A stretch of DNA of 35,780 nucleotides from Pseudomonadota bacterium (GTDB lineage: Bacteria; Pseudomonadota; Gammaproteobacteria; Burkholderiales; SG8-39), in the NCBI GenBank assembly GCA_025352885.1, contig JANXRZ010000203.1:1-35780 (forward strand). Direction: 5' to 3'. This document shows positions 17,303 through 25,504 of the stretch, one piece after another. The notes beneath the pieces are model-generated. The model was given only the letters and a program-made list of their open reading frames with translations. It had not been told where the DNA came from and made no database searches. A program made the translations under genes and the position numbers. Position 1 is the first letter of the stretch. Every line of letters begins with the position of its first letter.

Positions 17303-18075
17303 GGGCCGGGCAACCTGGCTGCTGGATCCTGCCGATAGAAGCGCGTGAACTGATCGTACAGGTCGGCATAGCGGCGCTTCAGTTCCCACGGGGCCTCGAA
17401 GAACGCTTCGCTTGCGACCGCGAAGAATTCTGCCAGGCTCTCGGCCGCATAGGGATCGAGCCACGTCTCCTTCTCGCGGTCCACCGCATCGCAAAATCCG
17501 GTGTACGCCTCCTCGAGCGCCGCTTGCCACAATGCGGCGTCCATGCCGGCATGCAGGGGAGGAATGCCGTCGGCGTCGCCGTTCCTCATGTCGAGCTTGT
17601 GCGCGAACTCATGGATCACGACGTTGGCGCCGCCTTCCGCAACCCGGCCCGATTCGCTCACCGCATCCCACGAGAGAACGACCGGTCCGCCTTCCCAGGA
17701 CTCGCCGGCCAGCTCGTCCTCCCACTCGTGCAGCACGCCGTCTTCATCTACCTCCTCGTGCTTCACGCGAAAGTCGCCGGGATAAACGAGGATGCCCACC
17801 CAGCCGTCGTACCAGTCCAGACCCAGGTTCAGGACCGGCAGGCAGGCCTGGATCGCAATCGAGAGCCGGTCGGGGTCGCCGAGCACCACGCCGCGCAAGG
17901 GGGTGAGTTGCTTTTCGGCGAGGAAGAGGACGGCCATGTCCTTGAGCTTCTCTTCCTCTTCAACGCCCAGACCGCGCAGGAAGGGCAGCGAGGCGGTCAC
18001 GACGTGCCAGAGGGCATCGTCTATCGCGTGCCGGGCCAGTACGCGCTTTCTCTTCCAGTCGCGGAGCCAGCCCAT
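17299..18075 (-). CDS. mtfA: MtfA-family zinc peptidase
   Basis: This is a 258-residue cytosolic protein of the MtfA (Mlc titration factor A) family. The zinc-metallopeptidase motif HEFAHKLD is at residues 155-162, with the glutamate in place for catalysis, and a downstream acidic segment ESLAEFFAVASEAFFE near 216-231 probably supplies the third metal ligand. In E. coli MtfA binds the glucose repressor Mlc and has aminopeptidase activity. In betaproteobacteria the gene is common even without Mlc, so the in vivo target here is unknown. It lies nine bases after the EamA gene and overlaps the flavodoxin-like gene. Confidence 0.9.
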   Translation of the reverse strand: MGWLRDWKRKRVLARHAIDDALWHVVTASLPFLRGLGVEEEEKLKDMAVLFLAEKQLTPLRGVVLGDPDRLSIAIQACLPVLNLGLDWYDGWVGILVYPGDFRVKHEEVDEDGVLHEWEDELAGESWEGGPVVLSWDAVSESGRVAEGGANVVIHEFAHKLDMRNGDADGIPPLHAGMDAALWQAALEEAYTGFCDAVDREKETWLDPYAAESLAEFFAVASEAFFEAPWELKRRYADLYDQFTRFYRQDPAARLPGP

Positions 18076-18084
18076 GGCGCGGTG

Positions 18085-18984
18085 TCAGCGCTTGTCCCGG
18101 GACGCCAGCCAGATGCCGGCGAAGATCAACACCACCCCAACCACGTGATACAGCTGCAGGCGCTCGCCGAGAAAAACGTAGGCCATCGCCGTGCCGAAGA
18201 CCGGCACGAGGTACAGGTACGGGCCTGCGCGTGCGGCGCCAATCTCGGCCACTGCGCGGTTCCACAGCAGGTAGTTGATCGTCGCCGGGAAGATCCCGAG
18301 ATATAGGATGCCGAGCACGGATTGCGTATTGACTCTTACCCCGCCGCCGGTTGCGAGCTCGTACAAATAGAACGGCAGCAACTGCAGGACGCCCGAGACC
18401 ATGATGACAAACAGGAAGCTGAAAGGGTGCAGGCCCTGCGGCTTCCAGCGCAGGCACACGGTGTAGATCGCCCACAACGTCACATTGACGAGCAGCCAGA
18501 GGTCGCCGCGGTTCAACTCGAGCCCGAGCAGCGCGTCGAGGTCGAGCCGGCAGGCGATCGAGACCACGCCGGCGAACGACAGCGCCACGCCGGCAATCGC
18601 GGCCGGGCCGATGCGCTCATGCAGCAGGAAAAAAGCGAGGACCGGAATCAGCGCGGGCGTGACTGACTGGATCAGCAGCGCATTCGTAGCCGTCGTGTAC
18701 TGGATGCCGACATACCCGATGCCGTTATAGAGGCCCGTGCCGCACAGGCTGAGGATCGCGATCCATTTCCATTGCGCTCGCAGCTTCGCGGCGTCTTCGA
18801 TCACTGGCTTCCAGGCAAACGGCGCGAGCACGGCGGCAGCCGTCAGCCACCGCCAGAAGGACAGCGCAAAAGGCGTGGACTCGGTGTAGACCGCGCGCGC
18901 AACCACCCAGTGGCCGCCCCAAAAAAGGGCGGTCAGCACCAAAAGGAGTTGCGGCGGAAACGTAAAGCGCGAAGTCGAGGTCAC
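18085..18984 (-). CDS. EamA-family (DMT) transporter
   Basis: This is a 299-residue inner-membrane protein with ten predicted helices in two EamA repeats. The first repeat begins LLLVLTALFWGGHWVVARA (about 13-31). It ends near TTATNALLIQSVTPALIPVL (about 97-116), which matches the conserved end of the domain. The second begins around GDLWLLVNVTLWAIYTV, and its counterpart is AARAGPYLYLVPVFGTAMAY. The drug/metabolite transporter superfamily exports amino acids, metabolites or drugs; nothing here shows the substrate. The start is a GTG at 18984, since no ATG is available near the first helix. It is the first gene of the minus-strand unit and is divergent from relA with 75 bases between. Confidence 0.88.
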   Translation of the reverse strand: MTSTSRFTFPPQLLLVLTALFWGGHWVVARAVYTESTPFALSFWRWLTAAAVLAPFAWKPVIEDAAKLRAQWKWIAILSLCGTGLYNGIGYVGIQYTTATNALLIQSVTPALIPVLAFFLLHERIGPAAIAGVALSFAGVVSIACRLDLDALLGLELNRGDLWLLVNVTLWAIYTVCLRWKPQGLHPFSFLFVIMVSGVLQLLPFYLYELATGGGVRVNTQSVLGILYLGIFPATINYLLWNRAVAEIGAARAGPYLYLVPVFGTAMAYVFLGERLQLYHVVGVVLIFAGIWLASRDKR

Positions 18985-19042
18985 GCGAGTGGAAATCAGC
19001 TTGAGAATTAAGACGCGAATCGGGGCGGTGCATTATGCCCTT

Positions 19043-19057
19043 CGCGATAAAATCGCG
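19043..19057 (+). promoter_or_regulatory. -10 region of relA inside a 15-bp palindrome
   Basis: CGCGAT and ATCGCG flank three A residues, forming a perfect palindrome that contains TAAAAT (19048-19053). Exactly six bases, CGCGGC, separate this -10-like hexamer from the relA ATG, and no Shine-Dalgarno sequence exists. The transcript would start at or next to the ATG. No convincing -35 is seen at normal spacing. Confidence 0.5.
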
Positions 19058-19059
19058 GC

Positions 19060-21282
19060 ATGGTTTCCGTGGTTCAACTTCATCCCCGAAGCGAGCGCGA
19101 TGCGCTCATCGATTCGTTCGGCGCCGATCTTGCCGCGGCGGATCGCGAGCTGCTTTCGCGCGCGCTCGAGTTCGCCGATCCGCTGTATGCCGGGCAGATG
19201 CTTTCGACCGGCGAATCGGTGTGGCCGCATGCGCTCGGCCTGGCTTCGAGCCTGGCGGCGCTCGGCCTGGACGCAGCTTCGCGCGCAGCCGGCCTCCTTT
19301 TCGCCGCGCCGAAATTCCTCGGCAGTACCGACGCCTTGCACGAGCGCTTTGGCGCCGAAGTGGCAAGCCTCGCGGCCGGTGTGGAGAAGCTCTACCAGCT
19401 GCGCGTCTCCACGCGCCCGGCGCGAGCCGGTGGCAAGCCCTCGGACGAGGAGCAGGAAAAGCAGTCCGAGGTCCTGCGCAAGATGGTCCTCGCGATGGTG
19501 CAGGACGTGCGCGTGGTGCTTGTGCGATTGGCGAGCCGCGCGCAAACCCTGCGCTACTTCGCCAAGCACCCGACACCCGAGCGCGAGAGCTACGCGCAGG
19601 AGTCGCTCGACATCTATGCGCCCCTCGCGAACCGCCTGGGCATGTGGCAGCTCAAGTGGGAGATCGAAGACCTCTCCTTGCGCTTCCTCGATCCCGAGGC
19701 CTACAAGCGCATCGCGCAGATGCTGGACGAAAAGCGCGCGGAGCGCGAAGGCTTCATCCGGACGGTCATTTCGCAACTGAAGGGCGAGCTCGACTCCGCC
19801 GGCATCGTGGCCGAGATGCAGGGCCGCCCCAAGCACATCTTTTCGATCTACACGAAGATGCGTGCCAAGGATCTCGATTTCTCCGAGGTCTACGACGTGC
19901 GCGCGGTGCGCGTGATCGTCGACTCGGTCAAGGATTGCTACGCCGTGCTCGGCATGGTGCACAACCTGTGGACGCCGATCCCGCAGGAGTTCGACGATTA
20001 CATCTCGCGTCCCAAGGCGAACCTGTATCGCAGCCTGCACACGGCGGTCGTCGGCCCCGACGGGCGAGCGCTCGAAGTGCAGATCCGCACGCATGAAATG
20101 CACCAGCACGCCGAGTTCGGCGTGGCCGCGCACTGGCGCTACAAGGAAGCGGGGTCCTCGGCAAAGGCCAGCGCCAAGGCCGAAGGCGGGTTCGACGAAA
20201 AGATCGCATGGCTGCGCCAATTGCTTGCGTGGCGAGACGAGATAACCGATTCCGCGGAGTGGGTGGAGCGCTTCAAGCATGCGGCGCTCGACGACACGGT
20301 GTATGTCATGACGCCGCAGGGCAAGGTCGTCGACCTGCCGGCGGGCTCGACGCCGGTCGACTTCGCGTATGCACTTCACACCGACCTCGGCCATCGCTGT
20401 CGCGGCGCGAAAGTCGACGGCCACATGGTGCCGCTCGACAAGCCCCTCGCGAACGGCCAGCGGGTCGAGATCGTTTCGACCAAGGTGGGCGGGCCGTCGC
20501 GCGACTGGCTGAATACCGAGCTCGGCTACCTCAAAAGCCACCGCGCTCGCCAGAAAGTGCGCCAGTGGTTCAACAGCCAGGCGCTGACGGACACGGTGGC
20601 CACGGGTCGCGCGATCGTCGAGCGCGAGATGCATCGCGAAGGCGAGGGGCGCGCCAAGCTCGACACGCTTGCCAGCACGCTTGGGTTTGCGAAAGCGGAC
20701 GATCTTTTTGCGGCGGTAGCGCGGGACGAGATCAACCTGCGCCAGCTCCAGGTCGCGCTGCGCTCGCTGCGTGGCGAGGCTGCGCCTGCGCCGGTCGAGC
20801 CGGCGGGACCGGCCACGCACAAGCCGAAGTCGGGCGGCGGGGACAGCGGCATCCTGGTGGTCGGCATCGACCGCCTGCTGACCCAGCTTGCGCGCTGCTG
20901 CAAGCCGGTGCCGCCCGATCCGATCCGGGGATTCGTGACGCGGGGTCGCGGCGTGTCCATTCACCGCGAGGATTGCCCAAGCTTTCACAACCTGTCCGAG
21001 CGCCACCCCGAGCGGGTCATCGATGCGGACTGGGGCCAGAAGAACGTCGGCGCGTTCTCGGTCGACATGGTCGTCGTCGCATCGGACCGGCAGGGGTTGC
21101 TGCGCGACGTGGGCGAGGCCCTCGCGCGTGAGAAGATCAACGTGACGGCCGTCAATACGCAGTCCAAGCAAGACCTCGCGCACATGCGCTTCACGTGCGA
21201 CGTAGCCGACCTGGACCAATTGCGCCGGGCGCTTGGCGTGGTCAAGGACGTGCCGGGGGTGTTGCGGGCTTCGCGCGGCTAA
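19060..21282 (+). CDS. relA: RelA, (p)ppGpp synthetase
   Basis: This 740-residue protein makes (p)ppGpp from ATP and GTP/GDP on stalled ribosomes. The N-terminal HD hydrolase region (about 45-190) is degenerate: H57 remains, but the HD dipeptide is replaced by Phe81-Ala82 in AGLLFAAP, so hydrolase activity is very unlikely. The synthetase domain (about 240-370) has GRPKHIFSIYTKM, YDVRAVRV, EFDD at 310-313 and QIRTHEMHQHAEFGVAAHW. EFDD is the EXDD signature of monofunctional RelA; bifunctional Rel/SpoT has RXKD. A TGS domain follows near residue 410, then a helical part, a conserved-cysteine region (ARCCKPVPPDPI) near 610, and a C-terminal ACT domain. A separate SpoT should exist elsewhere in the genome. 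Confidence 0.96.
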   Translation: MVSVVQLHPRSERDALIDSFGADLAAADRELLSRALEFADPLYAGQMLSTGESVWPHALGLASSLAALGLDAASRAAGLLFAAPKFLGSTDALHERFGAEVASLAAGVEKLYQLRVSTRPARAGGKPSDEEQEKQSEVLRKMVLAMVQDVRVVLVRLASRAQTLRYFAKHPTPERESYAQESLDIYAPLANRLGMWQLKWEIEDLSLRFLDPEAYKRIAQMLDEKRAEREGFIRTVISQLKGELDSAGIVAEMQGRPKHIFSIYTKMRAKDLDFSEVYDVRAVRVIVDSVKDCYAVLGMVHNLWTPIPQEFDDYISRPKANLYRSLHTAVVGPDGRALEVQIRTHEMHQHAEFGVAAHWRYKEAGSSAKASAKAEGGFDEKIAWLRQLLAWRDEITDSAEWVERFKHAALDDTVYVMTPQGKVVDLPAGSTPVDFAYALHTDLGHRCRGAKVDGHMVPLDKPLANGQRVEIVSTKVGGPSRDWLNTELGYLKSHRARQKVRQWFNSQALTDTVATGRAIVEREMHREGEGRAKLDTLASTLGFAKADDLFAAVARDEINLRQLQVALRSLRGEAAPAPVEPAGPATHKPKSGGGDSGILVVGIDRLLTQLARCCKPVPPDPIRGFVTRGRGVSIHREDCPSFHNLSERHPERVIDADWGQKNVGAFSVDMVVVASDRQGLLRDVGEALAREKINVTAVNTQSKQDLAHMRFTCDVADLDQLRRALGVVKDVPGVLRASRG

Positions 21283-21309
21283 GGCCGCTTGCAGTAATAG
21301 GGGGTATCG

Positions 21310-22131
21310 ATGCAGGACCTGCTGAATCATCCCGCCGTGCAGGGCGGGGTCGCCCCGTTCGTGGTCGGGTTGATCGTCGCCGCGCTGTTCGCGCCCGTGC
21401 GTCTTGCAGGGCTCGCGGCCGTCGCCGGGTTTGCGGTCACCGTGTATCTCGTCGGCGCATTCCACTTCGTGCCGCTGACCGCCAGCCGCAAGATCATCCT
21501 CGTCGGAATCGTGGCAGCGGCCGTCGGCGTCTGCGTCGATCTCGCTTTCAAGCCGACGCGTGCCTCCGGGCCGGTGCTCGGCATGCTCTTTGGCGCCGTC
21601 GCCGTCTGGGTGTTCTGGAGCGTGCTCGCGCAAAAGGAAAGGGCCGCATTGGTGATCATGGGCGGCGGCGTCGCGGCGCTGGTCGCCTGGATGACCGCCG
21701 CCTTTCATTCGCTCTCCGAGAGGCCGGTGCGCGCCGGCGCGGCCGGCCTGTGCCTGGGTCTTGGCGCAGGCATCGCGGCGATCCTCGCGGCCTCCGCGTC
21801 CTTCGGGCAATACGGCATGGCGATCGGAGCGGCCTGCGGCGGGTTCCTCCTTGTGCAGATGATTCGGGGCAAGACGATTTCCGCCGGTGCAACGCTGACT
21901 GTGACCTCCGGTGTCACGCTTGCGCTGATCGCAAGCGGCGCCATGGTCCTCGCCGAAATGCCGTGGATGGCGCTGCCGGTCCTCGCGCTGGTGCCCTTGG
22001 CCGCGTGGATCCCGCTGCCGCAGCGCCTGCCCGTGTGGGGCGAAGCGATCCTCGCCTCGGTACTCGCCGCGCTGCCCGCGGCGGCGGCCTGTTACCTCGT
22101 TTGGCACTCGAGCCGGGGCACACCGGGTTGA
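21310..22131 (+). CDS. Polytopic membrane protein of unknown function
   Basis: This is a 273-residue, very hydrophobic protein with roughly eight to nine membrane helices separated by short loops. It is rich in Ala, Gly, Val and Leu. Charged residues are few and concentrated in loops such as LAFKPTRASG, AQKERAAL and RGKTISAG. I recognise no transporter signature or catalytic motif. A purine-rich stretch (GGGGGT) lies just upstream of the ATG at an appropriate distance. It follows relA by 27 bases on the same strand, so co-transcription with relA is possible, and precedes yceI by 55 bases. It could be a transporter or a membrane-organising protein; no specific function is supported. Confidence 0.7.
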   Translation: MQDLLNHPAVQGGVAPFVVGLIVAALFAPVRLAGLAAVAGFAVTVYLVGAFHFVPLTASRKIILVGIVAAAVGVCVDLAFKPTRASGPVLGMLFGAVAVWVFWSVLAQKERAALVIMGGGVAALVAWMTAAFHSLSERPVRAGAAGLCLGLGAGIAAILAASASFGQYGMAIGAACGGFLLVQMIRGKTISAGATLTVTSGVTLALIASGAMVLAEMPWMALPVLALVPLAAWIPLPQRLPVWGEAILASVLAALPAAAACYLVWHSSRGTPG

Positions 22132-22186
22132 TCCTGTTTCGTTTTACCCGTTTTGTTTTATCTACCGACCCTCAAAGGACCTCAAG

Positions 22187-22780
22187 ATGAAGAAGACCGC
22201 CCTCTGCGCAGTATTGCTTACGCTTACCCTGCCGCTAACCGCGCTTGCCGCACCGGAGAACTACACGCTCGATCCGCTGCACACCTACCCGCACTTCGCT
22301 GTCGACCACCTCGGCGTGTCGACGATGTGGGGGCGCTTCGGCAAGACCACCGGCAAATTCATGATCGACCAAGCCGCGAAGAAGGCGAGCATCGAGCTGC
22401 AGGTCGAAACCGCCTCGATCGACACGGGCGACAACGTGCGCGGCTCGCGTCCCCGCGCGCGTGACGAGCACCTGCGCACGGCCGACTTTTTCAACGCGCA
22501 GGAATTCCCGCACATGACCTACAAGTCGACCGTCGTAAAATTCGCGGGAGACAATCCTTCGGAGATCGAAGGCCAGCTCACGCTGCTTGGCGTCACGAAG
22601 CCGCTGCACCTGAAAGTCGACCGCTGGATCTGCAAGGACAACCCCAGCACCAAGAAGCCGATGTGCGGGGGCAATGCGTCGGGCTCGTTCAAGCGCTCGG
22701 ACTTCGGCATGAAATTCGCCGTTCCGAACGTAGGCGACGAGATCAAGCTGCAGATCGAGGTCGAAGGCTACAAGGACTGA
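22187..22780 (+). CDS. YceI-family periplasmic protein
   Basis: This is a 197-residue exported protein with a clear signal peptide (MKKTALCAVLLTLTLPLTALAA, cleavage near residue 22). The mature beta-barrel follows the YceI pattern: YTLDPLHTYPHFAVDHLGVS, then GRFGKTTGKFMIDQ, DEHLRTADFFNAQEFPHMTY, the LTLLGVTKPLHLKV strand, and FKRSDFGMKFAVPNVGDEI at the end. YceI proteins are lipocalin-like and bind isoprenoid or fatty ligands. A small Cys pair (ICKDN and MCGGN) in a loop near residues 149-165 may form a disulfide. A Shine-Dalgarno AAAGGA lies 8 bases before the ATG. A large hairpin follows the gene. Confidence 0.93.
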   Translation: MKKTALCAVLLTLTLPLTALAAPENYTLDPLHTYPHFAVDHLGVSTMWGRFGKTTGKFMIDQAAKKASIELQVETASIDTGDNVRGSRPRARDEHLRTADFFNAQEFPHMTYKSTVVKFAGDNPSEIEGQLTLLGVTKPLHLKVDRWICKDNPSTKKPMCGGNASGSFKRSDFGMKFAVPNVGDEIKLQIEVEGYKD

Positions 22781-22792
22781 CGGATCGGGAAG

Positions 22793-22836
22793 GCAGGGCG
22801 GGTCATATAGCCAATCTGGTATATGGACTGCCCTGC
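22793..22836. repeat. 44-nt imperfect palindrome between convergent genes
   Basis: GCAGGGC (22793-22799) pairs with GCCCTGC (22830-22836). The inner segment GTC-ATATA (22802-22809) pairs with TATAT-G-GAC (22820-22828) with one bulged G. No T-run follows on either strand, so it is not a standard intrinsic terminator. It lies between yceI and dgkA, which converge, and may act as an mRNA 3'-end stabiliser or be a small repeat element. Confidence 0.6.
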
Positions 22837-22879
22837 GAGCGGCTCGGCGGTTGGGTCTAGCGAAATGAATGTCCCGAAA

Positions 22880-23248
22880 TCACGCGAATAGCACTAGGCC
22901 CCATACGGCCGCCACGTTGATGAGGGTGAGCAGTACTGCGGCGCTCCCGACGTCCTTCGCGCGCTTGGCGAGCGGATGATCCTCGAGCGAGACGCGGTCG
23001 ACCGTCGCTTCGATTGCCGAGTTGAGCAACTCCACGACCAGCGTCAGCAGCACGCTGCCGACCAGCAGTGCTTTGCCGATGCCCGTGGTCCCGAGCCAGA
23101 GGCCGGCCGGGATCATGACGGCGGCTGCGAGCAGTTCGTAGCGAAACGAGGCTTCGTTGCGGACGGCTTCGTTCAGGCCTGAGAGCGAGTATCCGGTCGC
23201 GGCTACCAGGCGCTCGACGCCGGTTTTTCCTTTGTGGGGGCTTTCCAT
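22880..23248 (-). CDS. dgkA: Diacylglycerol kinase DgkA
   Basis: This 122-residue inner-membrane enzyme phosphorylates diacylglycerol to phosphatidic acid, recycling lipid left over from envelope glycan synthesis. It has an amphipathic N-terminus with RLVAATGYSLSGLNEAVRNEASFRYEL at about 13-39, three membrane helices, and the active-site helix VVELLNSAIEATVDRVS at about 71-87 with its conserved Glu and Asn. Then comes the HPLAKRAKDVGSAAV signature at about 91-105. Length is standard. It starts 39 bases downstream of the ppk stop on the same strand. TACATT preceded by TG at 23258-23266, nine bases before the ATG, may give it its own promoter with almost no leader. Confidence 0.95.
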   Translation of the reverse strand: MESPHKGKTGVERLVAATGYSLSGLNEAVRNEASFRYELLAAAVMIPAGLWLGTTGIGKALLVGSVLLTLVVELLNSAIEATVDRVSLEDHPLAKRAKDVGSAAVLLTLINVAAVWGLVLFA

Positions 23249-23257
23249 CGCGCGCCG

Positions 23258-23266
23258 AATGTAGCA
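23258..23266 (-). promoter_or_regulatory. Possible extended -10 for dgkA
   Basis: Read on the minus strand, TGC TACATT is an extended -10 (TGn plus TACATT) nine G/C-rich bases before the dgkA ATG. It would give a leader of about two bases. No clear -35 is seen. Evidence is limited to this match. Confidence 0.3.
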
Positions 23267-23287
23267 CGGGTCCCCAGGCTGAATTCG

Positions 23288-25372
23288 TCAGGTGGGCGCG
23301 GCCAGCAAGTGGAGCAACTCGTCCTGGGCCGAATGCCCCTTGCCGCGCCGCTTCGCGCGAGCGTACGCGCCCTCGCCATCCATTTCCCAGGCCTGGCACG
23401 AGTCGGCGAGATAAGGCTGCAGCCCTTCGCGGATCACGCGGCGCTTGAGCACAGGGTCGAGCACCGGGAAGCACAGCTCGATGCGTCGGAAGAAATTGCG
23501 GTCCATCCAGTCGGCGCTCGCGAGATAAGTGTCTTCGGCGCCTTCGTTCTGGAAGTGGAAGATGCGCGTGTGCTCGAGGAAGCGTCCCACGATCGAGCGC
23601 ACGCGGATGTTCTGTGAAAGGCCTTCGATGCCCGGCCGCAAGCCACAGACGCCGCGCACGATGAGATCGATCTTCACCCCGGCCTGCGACGCTGCATACA
23701 GCTCCTCGATGATGATCGGTTCGAGGAGCGCATTCATCTTCGCGATGATGTGGGCTGGCTTGCCTTCCGCGGCGAGCCTGGCCTCGTTGCGGATCGCCGC
23801 CACGACCCTGCGATGCAGGCTGAAAGGCGATTGCCACACGTGCCGCAGCTTGCCCGCGCGCCCCAGGCCCGTGAGCTGCTGGAAGACGTCGCTTGCGTCG
23901 GCGCAGAACTCCTCGTTCGCGGTAATGAGGCCGAAATCCGTGTAAAGGCGCGCCGTGCGGGGATGGTAGTTGCCGGTTGCCAGGTGGACGTAGCGCTTGA
24001 GGACGGTGACGCCGTCCTCGCGCTGCTCGCGACGCACGATGAGGGCCATCTTGGCGTGGGTCTTGTGGCCGACCACGCCGTAGATCACGTGGGCGCCGAC
24101 TTCCTCCAGGCGCGCCGCCCAGTTGAGGTTGGCCTCCTCGTCGAAGCGCGCCATGAGCTCCACGACTACTGTAACTTCCTTGCCCCGGCGCGCGGCGTCG
24201 ATCAGGATCTCCATGAGCTCGCTGTCGGTGCCGGTCCGGTAGACCGTCTGCTTGATTGCGATTACGAGCGGGTCGGTTGCCGCGGTGCGGATGAAGTTGA
24301 TGACCGGCGTGAACGACTGGTAAGGGTGATGCAGCAGGATGTCCTGCCTGGCCAGCACCTCGAAGAGGTCGGTTGTCACCGTGCCGAGTTCCGGAGGCAA
24401 CCCGGGCTGGAACGGCGGGTACTTGAGGTCCGGGCGCTCGACCTGTTCGGGGACTTCGCGAAGCCGGTAAAGGTTCACCGGACCTTCGACGCGGTGCAGG
24501 TCGTCGGCTTCGAGGCTGAACTGCCCGAGCAGGAACTCTGTCATTTTTTCCGAGCAGTTCTCCGCTATCTCCAGGCGCACGGCATCGCCGAAATGGCGGT
24601 GCAGCAGCTCGCCCTGGAGCGCTATGCGCATGTTGGTGACCTCTTCTTCGTCGACGAAGAGGTCGGAATTGCGGGTGACGCGGAATTGGTAGCAGCCGAG
24701 CACGCTCATGCCCGAGAAGAGCTCGCCCACGTGCCCGTGGAGGATCGAAGAGAGGAACACGAACTCGTAGCCCGGGCCCGAGACTTCGGGCGGCAAGCGA
24801 ATGAGGCGCGGCAGGGCGCGTGGCGCCTGCACGATGGCCGCGCCGGAGTTGCGGCCGAACGCGTCCCGTCCCTCGAGCTCGACCACGAAGTTGAGGCTCT
24901 TGTTGAGGACCTTGGGGAAAGGATGAGCGGGATCCAGGCCGATCGGCGTGAGCACGGGCAGCAGCTCGCGGAAGAAATAGTCGCGCACCCACTGGCGCTG
25001 CGCCGGGTTCCAATCCGAGCGGCGGCGAAAGTGGATGCCCTGGGCCGCAAGCTGCGGCAGCAGCACCTTGTTCAGCAGCTTGTACTGGGCCGCGACCAGC
25101 TCACGCACCTCACCGATGACGAGCGCATACACCTCGGCTGCGCCTTTGCCGTCGGGGCCCGGTTCGTGCAGGTCGAGCTTGATCTGTTCCTTTAAGCCGG
25201 CGACGCGGATCTCGACGAACTCGTCGAGATTGGACGACACGATGCACAGGAACGTGAGCCGCTCGAGCAGCGGCACCGTTTCGTCTTCCGCCTGCGCGAG
25301 CACACGCCGGTTGAATTCGAGGATGCCGAGTTCGCGGTTGAGGAAATGCGCGTGAGGCGGAGAGCGCTTCAT
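23288..25372 (-). CDS. ppk: Polyphosphate kinase PPK1
   Basis: This 694-residue enzyme reversibly transfers the ATP gamma-phosphate to polyphosphate. The N-domain begins FLNRELGILEFNRRVL at about 11-26, followed by the FLCIVSSNLDEFVEIRVAG block. The two phospholipase-D-like catalytic domains contain HKTHAKMAL, with His439 as the expected phosphorylated residue (His435 in E. coli), and FLEHTRIFHF further on with the second catalytic His. YLASADWMDRNFFRRIE and the basic residues of the ATP site are intact. Length is standard. It is divergent from ppx across a 132-base region and upstream of dgkA in the same direction. Its promoter area holds a Pho-box-like repeat. Confidence 0.97.
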   Translation of the reverse strand: MKRSPPHAHFLNRELGILEFNRRVLAQAEDETVPLLERLTFLCIVSSNLDEFVEIRVAGLKEQIKLDLHEPGPDGKGAAEVYALVIGEVRELVAAQYKLLNKVLLPQLAAQGIHFRRRSDWNPAQRQWVRDYFFRELLPVLTPIGLDPAHPFPKVLNKSLNFVVELEGRDAFGRNSGAAIVQAPRALPRLIRLPPEVSGPGYEFVFLSSILHGHVGELFSGMSVLGCYQFRVTRNSDLFVDEEEVTNMRIALQGELLHRHFGDAVRLEIAENCSEKMTEFLLGQFSLEADDLHRVEGPVNLYRLREVPEQVERPDLKYPPFQPGLPPELGTVTTDLFEVLARQDILLHHPYQSFTPVINFIRTAATDPLVIAIKQTVYRTGTDSELMEILIDAARRGKEVTVVVELMARFDEEANLNWAARLEEVGAHVIYGVVGHKTHAKMALIVRREQREDGVTVLKRYVHLATGNYHPRTARLYTDFGLITANEEFCADASDVFQQLTGLGRAGKLRHVWQSPFSLHRRVVAAIRNEARLAAEGKPAHIIAKMNALLEPIIIEELYAASQAGVKIDLIVRGVCGLRPGIEGLSQNIRVRSIVGRFLEHTRIFHFQNEGAEDTYLASADWMDRNFFRRIELCFPVLDPVLKRRVIREGLQPYLADSCQAWEMDGEGAYARAKRRGKGHSAQDELLHLLAAPT

Positions 25373-25402
25373 GCCGCTTTTTTGGGTCAGCCGGAAAGCA
25401 TC

Positions 25403-25437
25403 ATTTTACTCTGCGGTCGGTTAAGGATTCGTTACAG
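25403..25437 (-). promoter_or_regulatory. Putative ppk promoter with Pho-box-like repeat
   Basis: On the minus strand, CTGTAAC, four bases, then CCTTAAC make two related 7-mers with an 11-base period (25420-25437). Eleven bases later comes TAAAAT (25403-25408), and the ppk ATG follows 30 bases downstream. This is the layout of PhoB-dependent promoters, where a Pho box (CTGTCAT direct repeats) replaces the -35. The first half matches the consensus well; the second half is weak. Confidence 0.4.
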
Positions 25438-25469
25438 CGGGGTACCGCGGAGAGAGTGGTGTATTCCAA

Positions 25470-25498
25470 TTGCCTCGAGCGTGGGGCGGTGCTAAGTT
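25470..25498 (+). promoter_or_regulatory. Putative leaderless promoter of ppx
   Basis: TTGCCT (25470-25475) and TAAGTT (25493-25498) are 17 bases apart. Six bases, CGCGCG, then separate the -10-like hexamer from the ppx ATG. There is no Shine-Dalgarno sequence. The -10 is a poor consensus match, but spacing and the shared geometry with relA and the hydrolase support it. Confidence 0.4.
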
Positions 25499-25504
25499 CG
25501 CGCG

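Noticed and set aside
19033..22107. Minus-strand open frame of 1024 codons opposite relA and the membrane protein
   Set aside because: Low-stop shadow caused by high G+C; His/Arg/Asp-rich, no domain, while the plus strand has clear RelA domains.
22857..25013. Minus-strand open frame of 718 codons overlapping ppk in another frame
   Set aside because: Arg/Pro/Ala-rich composition typical of a shifted-frame shadow; the ppk frame contains all catalytic motifs.
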